IMG/VR virus record: IMGVR_UViG_3300043256_000370 | Location: 1 to 49,521 of that record | Length of the DNA: 49,521 nt | Reading direction: 5' to 3' (one strand) | Source of the DNA: a virus | In this document: in pieces, positions 23,824-30,543 of the stretch | How the letters are laid out: every line of letters starts with the position of its first letter | How positions within the stretch are numbered: the stretch's first letter is position 1 | The notes under the pieces: model-generated | Databases searched by the model: none | What the model was told of the DNA's origin: nothing | What the model saw: the letters and a program-made list of their open reading frames with translations, nothing else | Position numbers and translations under genes: made by a program

Positions 23824-25430
23824 TGCCAGGCAAGCGGAAATTTATAAAACATCATTTTGCGGGCGGTTGGGCCACTGATTTCGGCCCGGTTTATGACGGT
23901 GCTCCGGATCGCGGAGGGTTTATGTCTATTCCTTTTTTGGTTAAGGCCGAGAATGTATTTTTTGAGCTCGATGGAGCTCCGCATAAAGTGGGTGGCGTCT
24001 CGAAGCTCAATTCATCGGTGCTCGAAAGTGGTGCAACTATTATGGGGCTACATGACATGTGGATATCCGGCATTTCCGGAACACCAACGCAGCACCGGGT
24101 AGTTGTGGTCGGTACTGTTATTATGAAGGACGATGCTGATGGATCCTTCAGTAATATTTTTACCGGCAAGGTCAGCGGCGCTATTCCTGATTTTGAGGTC
24201 TTCGATGATCTTTTAATTATTGCTAACGATGCTTCAGCTGATGTGCCGATGAGTTGGGACGGAACCACTGCACAGAACTTAGCCGGCACGCCGCCGAATT
24301 TCGCCTTTAGTACGACGCACCTTGCCCACTTATTCGCGGCCGGGGTTGATGCTAATCCGTCTACTTTATATTGGTCTGCGCCGTTTGATCCGGAAGATTG
24401 GGCCGGGGCCGGGTCTGGTAACATCAAAGTTGATCCTGATGATGGCGATCGTATTACGGCGATCATTTCCCATAAAAAGCGCCTGTTTATTTTTAAGGGG
24501 CCCTATACGGGGTCAATTCATATTCTGACCGGAACATCGAGCTCCGATTTTGCTCTTGAGCTATTTATTAAAAAAGTCGGCGCGGTTGCACAACGCCTCA
24601 CATTTCCGTTTAAGGATGATATTGCTTTCATGTGGTCTGATGGATCTGTCCGGACATTATCGGCCACGGATCGTTTTGGCGACTTTAGTGAAAATAGTTT
24701 GAGTGTTCCGATTAATCGGGGGTTTTTGGGTAGCAAAATTACTTTTAGCTCACTTGCCAAGGGTCAGGCAGTAGATGACGGATCTGCCGGCTATGTTTTA
24801 TTTACAATCCCGATCAACGGATCTACTGATAATAATGTTGTTTTGATGATGGATTATCGTTTTATGACTGACACGGAGCCGGTTCGGTGGGCTCAATGGA
24901 CGAAATATGATGATGCCAGCTGTATTGCGTCGGTGATCGATCCAACAGATAGTAATCGGCGGATTATCATGGGTGGTCATCAAGATGGTTTTGTCAGAAA
25001 GTGGAATATTAATAATCGAAATTTTGATGGGGCTGATAGTATATCGGCTATAGTGACAACGCCTTTCGTTAATTATGGTCTGCCGGCGCAGATGAAGACC
25101 CTTGGCGCGGCATCTTTGTCGGTCGCTGTTAAAAATTCCGGAGATATTATTTTTGGTTGGACGCGGGATACTATGCCGCAGCAATCTGTTGCGATCAGCC
25201 AGGGCGGTTCTGGCGCTGTATTGGGGTCTGCCGGATCCAATCAGTTCGTTCTTGGAACATCAACTCTTGGGGCGAATGATTATGCGGATAAATTTACCGC
25301 GCTTGAAGAGGAAGGTGGCGAATTCAGGTCTATTCAGTATGAGATCGCAAACGCGGCCTTTAATGAAGATATTGAAATTCACGGGATTGGCGCTTTTATT
25401 AGCAGCGGTGCAGAAAGTACGGAGAATTAA
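23823..25430 (+). CDS. Tail nozzle/hub-like beta-propeller protein, 535 aa
   Basis: All-beta protein that probably forms the lower short tail. Regular segments such as MGLHDMWISGISGTPTQHRVVVVGT, DFEVFDDLLIIANDASADVPMSWDG, ITAIISHKKRLFIFKGPYTGSIHIL and IIMGGHQDGFVRKWNI look like blades of a propeller, as in phage nozzle or stabilisation proteins. Coupled start after the adaptor (stop/ATG overlap) supports a structural partnership. No enzyme motif was seen. The identity as nozzle is from position and fold pattern. Confidence 0.65.
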   Translation: MPGKRKFIKHHFAGGWATDFGPVYDGAPDRGGFMSIPFLVKAENVFFELDGAPHKVGGVSKLNSSVLESGATIMGLHDMWISGISGTPTQHRVVVVGTVIMKDDADGSFSNIFTGKVSGAIPDFEVFDDLLIIANDASADVPMSWDGTTAQNLAGTPPNFAFSTTHLAHLFAAGVDANPSTLYWSAPFDPEDWAGAGSGNIKVDPDDGDRITAIISHKKRLFIFKGPYTGSIHILTGTSSSDFALELFIKKVGAVAQRLTFPFKDDIAFMWSDGSVRTLSATDRFGDFSENSLSVPINRGFLGSKITFSSLAKGQAVDDGSAGYVLFTIPINGSTDNNVVLMMDYRFMTDTEPVRWAQWTKYDDASCIASVIDPTDSNRRIIMGGHQDGFVRKWNINNRNFDGADSISAIVTTPFVNYGLPAQMKTLGAASLSVAVKNSGDIIFGWTRDTMPQQSVAISQGGSGAVLGSAGSNQFVLGTSTLGANDYADKFTALEEEGGEFRSIQYEIANAAFNEDIEIHGIGAFISSGAESTEN

Positions 25431-25432
25431 TT

Positions 25433-25984
25433 ATGGCAATTAGTCCATTTAAAACGTTTTCAGCGGGTGAGGTTTTAACGGCTTCAGATCTAAATTCGTC
25501 ATTCACTCAAATTACGAATAATGGTGAAGATCTTGGTTGGCCTGCGACAAAAAGTAAAGATCTTGATGGAAATGAATTGGTTTTGGATGCTGATGGAGAT
25601 ACGAGTATTCATGCCTCGACTGATGACCAGATTGATTTTAAGATTGGCGGAAGTGATATTGTTGTAATGACAGCACCAATGGTCACTTTTACAAGTGATA
25701 TTACTATGTCTACCGACGATAGTACCCTCACCTTAAAAGGCTCTGTTGCTGATGTGATAATCACGACTGACGCAGGAGGTGTGTCATTTGGTACAGGTAA
25801 TAACCAACCAGTTAATATTGTTTCCAATGGGGCAGACAGAATAAGCATAGCAGTTGGTGGGGCTATTACCATTCCGAACGATTTTACTGTATCAGGGGGT
25901 AATGAAGTATTTTTAAATCTGCCAGTCAGTGCAGGAACAGCGGGTTCTTTATGGAACGACAGCGGAACGGTGAAAGTGGCATAA
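25433..25984 (+). CDS. Tail-fibre-like protein, 183 aa
   Basis: The N-terminus FKTFSAGEVLTASDLNSSFTQITNN is the conserved attachment motif found in many phage tail proteins (F-x-x-G-x-x-L-x-A-x-D-L-N). The rest is short repetitive beta sequence (IDFKIGGSDIVVMTAPMVTFTSDIT) ending with SLWNDSGTVKVA, a frequent fibre ending. The length is short for a whole fibre, so it is probably a short tail fibre or fibre base. GGAG is upstream of ATG 25433. Codon use is AT-richer than its neighbours, which may reflect exchange. Confidence 0.72.
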   Translation: MAISPFKTFSAGEVLTASDLNSSFTQITNNGEDLGWPATKSKDLDGNELVLDADGDTSIHASTDDQIDFKIGGSDIVVMTAPMVTFTSDITMSTDDSTLTLKGSVADVIITTDAGGVSFGTGNNQPVNIVSNGADRISIAVGGAITIPNDFTVSGGNEVFLNLPVSAGTAGSLWNDSGTVKVA

Positions 25985-26316
25985 TGAAAGCAATAACTAA
26001 ATTTATAAACGGACTTGGTGATTGGAACCATGCCTTTATTGTCGCTATTGGTATATGGCCCGTTGCTACTATAATATGGTTATGCGGTTATCCGCTCGCT
26101 ACAGCTATGTTTTGGGCAGCATCTATGTGGGCAGCCTTCTATCTCGGAAAAGAACATTTATCATATAGGTGGTACACCGACCCGCATGGATTTTGGTTAT
26201 CAGTAAACCCTTTTGCATGGAACAACCACGATAAATATCAGACACTTTATATGGTAATAGTGGCATACGGTTTGGCAGCTCTTATAGATTGGTGGTTGCC
26301 GTCTATTGGATATTAA
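25984..26316 (+). CDS. Membrane protein with about three TM segments, 110 aa
   Basis: Hydrophobic segments lie at residues about 16-34 (AFIVAIGIWPVATIIWLCG), 38-56 (ATAMFWAASMWAAFYLG) and 88-105 (LYMVIVAYGLAALIDWWLP). The start ATG overlaps the stop of the fibre gene (TAATG). The family is not recognised. It may be holin-like because a second small membrane protein and a lipobox peptide follow, but this is only context. Base composition is AT-rich compared with the flanking virion genes. Confidence 0.7.
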   Translation: MKAITKFINGLGDWNHAFIVAIGIWPVATIIWLCGYPLATAMFWAASMWAAFYLGKEHLSYRWYTDPHGFWLSVNPFAWNNHDKYQTLYMVIVAYGLAALIDWWLPSIGY

Positions 26317-26329
26317 CGGAGAGAAGACA

Positions 26330-26434
26330 ATGATGCAGAGTATCATCAATTTTTGGAATGACGATCGAAAAATGCTAAATCTGATTGTTATTTGCATATG
26401 GGCCGGCGTGTTATTCGCTTGCTCATCACAATGA
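26330..26434 (+). CDS. 34-aa membrane peptide with lipobox-like end
   Basis: Tandem ATGs at 26330 and 26333 are preceded by ACGGAGAGAAG. A charged N-terminus (WNDDRKML) is followed by a hydrophobic stretch (NLIVICIWAGVLFACSSQ) whose LFAC could serve as a lipobox four residues from the end. It could be a lysis-type lipopeptide or simply a small membrane peptide. It lies between two membrane-protein genes. No family was recognised; gene status is moderate because of its length. Confidence 0.5.
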   Translation: MMQSIINFWNDDRKMLNLIVICIWAGVLFACSSQ

Positions 26435-26456
26435 ACGATAAAAAGGTAAAAATATA

Positions 26457-26708
26457 ATGGCGGGCACTGGTGGTGATACGGGTTTGTTGACGGCATTGAT
26501 GGCGCTGCCCGCGCTGATCCTTATTTGGTTTTTTGCCTGGTTAAAATCCATGAGCACAAAACTTGATAAGGCGCATCAGCGCACATCGGATCATGAGCTT
26601 CATGTTTCTGAGCATTATGTTAAGAATAAAAATTTTGATAAGTTTGAAGAACGGCTTTTTGAAAAATTAAAACATATTGAGGGAAAAATTAATGGAGATG
26701 GTCAATAA
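26457..26708 (+). CDS. Single-TM protein with coiled-coil tail, 83 aa
   Basis: Residues about 9-28 (LLTALMALPALILIWFFAWL) form one TM helix; the following segment (STKLDKAHQRTSDHELHVSEHYVKNKNFDKFEERLFEKLKHIEGKI) is a charged helix. This layout is shared by some phage holin-like and antiholin-like proteins. The stop overlaps the next ATG (TAATG). The start lacks a strong ribosome-binding site (AAAAGG 14 bases upstream). Confidence 0.65.
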   Translation: MAGTGGDTGLLTALMALPALILIWFFAWLKSMSTKLDKAHQRTSDHELHVSEHYVKNKNFDKFEERLFEKLKHIEGKINGDGQ

Positions 26709-27127
26709 TGGCAAGGGGCGCAATCATCGATGTCCGGATGGCCAAAAATTCGGATGGCAACAAGATCAAAGACCTGGCGAGGGATAACGACTTCGACGGA
26801 TTGGATCATCTTGATTGGTCAGATATTGAGCCTTATTGGCTGGTCGCCTGGCAGCACGGCGAAATTGTAGGCGCTGTTGAAGTTTTGCCCGGCAAGCCGG
26901 TCGGCAGAGTAGAATATCTTTCTGTGGATCAAACACTTTCCAAGATCCAGGCGGCGAGGATTTTACAGAAGCTTCTCATTCAGGCCATGGCAACGCTGAA
27001 GGTCAGCGCTTGTCAGGCGATGATGGGAATTGTGCCCTTCAGCAATAAGGGCCTGAAGAGAATTTATAAAAACCGTGGTGGATGGGTATGCGCTACTGGA
27101 AACATGCTAGTGAAAAGGATCATATAA
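26708..27127 (+). CDS. GNAT-family acetyltransferase-like protein, 139 aa
   Basis: GNAT enzymes transfer acetyl from acetyl-CoA to amines. The order of elements fits: N-terminal strand and helix (IIDVRMAKNSDGNKIKDLAR), strands WLVAWQHGEIVGAVEV and GRVEYLSVDQ (the usual acceptor-side and CoA strand), then a helix after the CoA loop region (AARILQKLLIQAMATL), and the C-terminal GIVPFSNKGLKRIYKNRGGWVCATGNMLVKRI, comparable to the A-x-x-L-Y-x-x-x-G-F pattern. The CoA loop (Q/R-x-x-G-x-G/A) is not canonical, so the activity is not assured. It sits in the tail/internal-protein block with TAATG coupling. Confidence 0.65.
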   Translation: MARGAIIDVRMAKNSDGNKIKDLARDNDFDGLDHLDWSDIEPYWLVAWQHGEIVGAVEVLPGKPVGRVEYLSVDQTLSKIQAARILQKLLIQAMATLKVSACQAMMGIVPFSNKGLKRIYKNRGGWVCATGNMLVKRII

Positions 27128-27128
27128 A

Positions 27129-28604
27129 ATGGGTGGCGGAAGCGAAAAAACATCGACAACGACAATCAGACCCTCTCCTCCTAGCCGGTCGGAATTAAGG
27201 CTGCAGAGGCAACAGATACGCCTTGGTGAGCAGCAAGCCGCGGCGATTGATCGGGCGACTAATTTTACGGCCGAGTTTTTGAAGCAGCAAGCTCTTACGG
27301 AGATTTCACTACTTCAGCAACAGGGCGAAATTAACTCGCAAACGGGTGAAATTGTATCTAATGAGAATGAGCAACTCCTGGCGGATAGTGCTGCGCGCAA
27401 GCGCATTGTTAGTAATCAAACGCTCTTTGGTGAGGATGCGAGTTCGAGATCCCTGGGTCTGCGGCCGATCGAAGATGAGCTTCTGGCAACACAGGTCAAT
27501 AATGTTGCTTCAATTATTAACCCAGGCGAAAATGAACAGATCCTTACTGATCTTGCGAGGACGCAATCTGAAGCGTCCGGACAAGTCAGCAGGACGATTG
27601 GCGAGAGTGCTGACATTGCTCTTGAAAATTTACGAAGTGCTAATCGTTCTCCGGAAGAAATCCGGGCGTTGATTGGCGAGGAGGCGGATCTGCGTATCGA
27701 GGGTGGTCTTTCTGATATTGAAAGCTTCAGCCGGCGCCTTGGCACACAATTGCGGACAGTCATTGCCCCGTCTCGCGGATTGCGGCCGGGCGATAGTCCG
27801 ATCCTGGATCGGGCCGGTGAGATCCAGCGGACCGGTGTTGAGCAGGGTGCTCAGTTAATCCGGGATATTCGGTCCGCTCAAACTCGGGCAAACATCGATG
27901 TGCCGGGACAAATTCAAGAGCGGGTTGGATCCTTGTCAGCTCAAAATATTAATAGCGCCAATACCACCGCGGCCGGCGCCGGATCTATTGCGACCGCCGG
28001 CGCAGATACCGAGAATACCAGGAAGTCGCTTGTTGCGTCTGCGGCTGGTGGTCAGCAAAATCTTATTGCTGCCGGCAATCAATTCCAGCAACAGCTTGCG
28101 GATGCTGCGGCCGCGAACAGGCTTGCCCTTACCGGATCCTTTAATGACACGGTTGGTAATGCTGCCATTACCGCCACCGGGCTGGCAACAGGCATTAATC
28201 CTAATATTGCCGGTGCGTTGGGTTCAGAAAAACAATTTCGGGCATCGGTGGCCAATAGAACGACGAATGAGACAGAGAAGAAATCCGCCGGCGTTGGTGA
28301 AATTTTTGGCGGCGTTGGTGGTTTTCTTACCGGTGTTGCAGCGGTATCATCCAAAGATTATAAAACCAATAAACGCCCGGTTACTATTCTTGATAAGCTG
28401 GCTTCTGTTCCTGTGGAAGCCTGGGAGTATATTTGGGATAAAGGTGTCATTCATATCGGGCCATATGCGGAAGATTTTAACGCTGCTTTTGGCATTGGTC
28501 AGAAAAATCCAAAGGTTATTCAGATCATTGATTATCTTGGAGTGTTGCTCGGATCCGTTAAAGAGCTAAATGATAAAATGGAAAGGATCGAACATGCCGC
28601 CTAG
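27129..28604 (+). CDS. Virion protein with C-terminal peptidase S74 intramolecular chaperone, 491 aa
   Basis: Residues 1-400 are Gln/Ala-rich, helical and unlike a fibre (MGGGSEKTSTTTIRPSPPSRSELRLQRQQI, LGEQQAAAIDRATNF), so this may be an internal or tail-tip protein. The last 85 residues are an S74-type autoprocessing chaperone: SSKDYK at 407-412 gives the Ser and Lys spaced by five (as in known endosialidase chaperones), then EAWEYIWDKGVIHIGPYAEDFNAAFG, IIDYLGVLLGSVKELNDKMERIE. Such domains help trimer folding and then cleave themselves off just before the Ser. It overlaps the next gene by 11 bases. Confidence 0.8.
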   Translation: MGGGSEKTSTTTIRPSPPSRSELRLQRQQIRLGEQQAAAIDRATNFTAEFLKQQALTEISLLQQQGEINSQTGEIVSNENEQLLADSAARKRIVSNQTLFGEDASSRSLGLRPIEDELLATQVNNVASIINPGENEQILTDLARTQSEASGQVSRTIGESADIALENLRSANRSPEEIRALIGEEADLRIEGGLSDIESFSRRLGTQLRTVIAPSRGLRPGDSPILDRAGEIQRTGVEQGAQLIRDIRSAQTRANIDVPGQIQERVGSLSAQNINSANTTAAGAGSIATAGADTENTRKSLVASAAGGQQNLIAAGNQFQQQLADAAAANRLALTGSFNDTVGNAAITATGLATGINPNIAGALGSEKQFRASVANRTTNETEKKSAGVGEIFGGVGGFLTGVAAVSSKDYKTNKRPVTILDKLASVPVEAWEYIWDKGVIHIGPYAEDFNAAFGIGQKNPKVIQIIDYLGVLLGSVKELNDKMERIEHAA

Positions 28605-30543
28605 AGTACAGACCACATTAGGCCTTGCGGACGTCGCTCAAAATCCAGCGACTTCGCCGCTTACATTGGCAAACATCGAAGAGAGCGCCGCGGCCAGCGG
28701 TGTCGGCCTTGGTTTGGCTGAAGCGGCGCCGGCGACTGAAGCAACCGCAGCTCCGCAAGCCGAGCAAGTTGTCCAGGCTGTGCCGGAAATTATCCCGCAA
28801 TCTCAGGAGGAAGCGGCGCCGGCACAACAGGAGCAACAGCAAGAAACAAATCCAGCCCTGACATCGCAGATCCCTAATTTTAAAGAGGATCCTCTTGGCG
28901 CCCTGGGCCTTATTTTTTCTTCTACGGCCGCCGGAATACGCGGTCAGCCAAGTCCTCTAGCGGAACTTCGGTCTTTGCGGATCCAGGAAGAAAAAATGCG
29001 GATTGAAAATAATCGTGCCGTGGGTCAGGCTGTGACAAAATTTTTACCTAGTTTATCAGGAAAAACAAAGGCACAGCAAACGGCGCTTATTGATGCTTAT
29101 GCGAATAGTTTTGCCAGTGATGGCGGATCTGCAGAGTTTGGTAATGGCGTCCGTGAAGCGTTGGTTTCAACAGTTCAAGCCCTCGAGGATCATGCGATCC
29201 CGCTTGATCAGGCTGGGCCGATGGGTGAGCGTTATGCGCAGACCCTTCAGCTCTATGTAAATCAGGGCTGGCCCGATCCGGTTGGTAAGTTGCTCAGCGA
29301 TACATCGACAAAGCAGAAGCGAGAGCAAGTCCAATTTGCTGAGGATCAAATGAATTTACGGCCCGCGCTGGCTGATATCGCAACTTTTGCTAAAGTGATA
29401 GACGCTTCTGTGGGGACGGAACTTGATGGCCGGGCTGCCCTTAATGTTTTGCTGGAACCAAACGGCCAAATTGGTGGGATGCCGGTAATTACAGAAAATG
29501 AGCTCGCCGCATTGCCGGGAATGATGCTGAAGCTTGGCGGTGATGAGAGGGCGCAAGAGCTTTCCGGTCCCGAAATTACCGCAATTTCAAATCTCGGCCG
29601 CAATGATGTTGCCGAGCTGCTCGGCGCGGTCTTTATTCCCGCGGCTGAAAACAGGGCCCGGCTTGATCAGATCGCACAACAAGACGGCACCAACAAAGGC
29701 CCTTCAGCTGCAGAAGAGGAAATTCAGCGCAATATGAAGCAGTTTGGCCTTAATGAAGAGACTGCGACCGCGCTGGCCCATAATCTTATTGAACGTGATC
29801 CTGTTTCCGGGCAATTGATAAGCCTAATCCCGGGCAAAACGGTTGAGGATATTACTGCAGGGATTTCGATCGGCGGTGGGGACAATATCCCGGCTGGAGA
29901 TCCGCGTCCGGTTGTTGATGAAGATCCACCGGCAGCGCCAGGAAAAGCTGAAGATATTGAGGCTAAGCAAGAGGTCGATTTAAAAGCAATTGAAGATCGC
30001 GTCAGCCTGGTCCGTCCGGGTCTTAATGTCATCGAGGAAGTAAGCGGCCCGTTTGACCGGATTTCAGCCATTATCGAGCGGGTCCCGGTATTATCCAGCT
30101 TATCAACCGGTGAGGATCGGCGCGAGGCTCAGGTTATCTTTGCAGCCCTGGGAACCAGTTTCCAGACGGCATTTGCTAATAATCCCCGCTATACTGAAGG
30201 TGAGCGCAAAATGATCCGTTCGCTGATTTCGCCTACGGCGGGTGCATTTTCAACGCCGACATCAATCATTGCGGATCTTAAGGGCGCCCGCGCCTTTGTG
30301 GTTAATAAAATTGATCAGGAAGCGCGGGTTGCAGCTGATACCAGCCAATCTCCGGAGGCTCGCAAGGATGCACAAATGATCGCCACAAATGGCAAAATGT
30401 TCATCGAAACGCTCGATGACGTGATCAATAGCGCCGCGCCGCTAATTAAAGATGAAGAGGCATGGGCAGCTTTACCGCCTGGCACTACTTATCGAACTAC
30501 CGCAAACGGTAAGCTTTATCGCAAAAAGGAGACTAAAAACTAA
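28594..30543 (+). CDS. Internal virion protein candidate, 649 aa
   Basis: A large helical protein with an Ala/Gln/Glu-rich, likely disordered N-terminal 100 residues (EAAPATEATAAPQAEQVVQAV, QSQEEAAPAQQEQQQETNP), followed by helical domains. A Pro/Asp-rich linker occurs near residue 440. Proteins of this kind placed between the tail-tip gene and the last large virion gene are ejected internal (core) proteins in podoviruses; this is inference. ATG 28594 with GGAAAGG upstream is preferred over 28570. No peptidoglycan-lytic motif was recognised. Confidence 0.65.
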   Translation: MPPRVQTTLGLADVAQNPATSPLTLANIEESAAASGVGLGLAEAAPATEATAAPQAEQVVQAVPEIIPQSQEEAAPAQQEQQQETNPALTSQIPNFKEDPLGALGLIFSSTAAGIRGQPSPLAELRSLRIQEEKMRIENNRAVGQAVTKFLPSLSGKTKAQQTALIDAYANSFASDGGSAEFGNGVREALVSTVQALEDHAIPLDQAGPMGERYAQTLQLYVNQGWPDPVGKLLSDTSTKQKREQVQFAEDQMNLRPALADIATFAKVIDASVGTELDGRAALNVLLEPNGQIGGMPVITENELAALPGMMLKLGGDERAQELSGPEITAISNLGRNDVAELLGAVFIPAAENRARLDQIAQQDGTNKGPSAAEEEIQRNMKQFGLNEETATALAHNLIERDPVSGQLISLIPGKTVEDITAGISIGGGDNIPAGDPRPVVDEDPPAAPGKAEDIEAKQEVDLKAIEDRVSLVRPGLNVIEEVSGPFDRISAIIERVPVLSSLSTGEDRREAQVIFAALGTSFQTAFANNPRYTEGERKMIRSLISPTAGAFSTPTSIIADLKGARAFVVNKIDQEARVAADTSQSPEARKDAQMIATNGKMFIETLDDVINSAAPLIKDEEAWAALPPGTTYRTTANGKLYRKKETKN

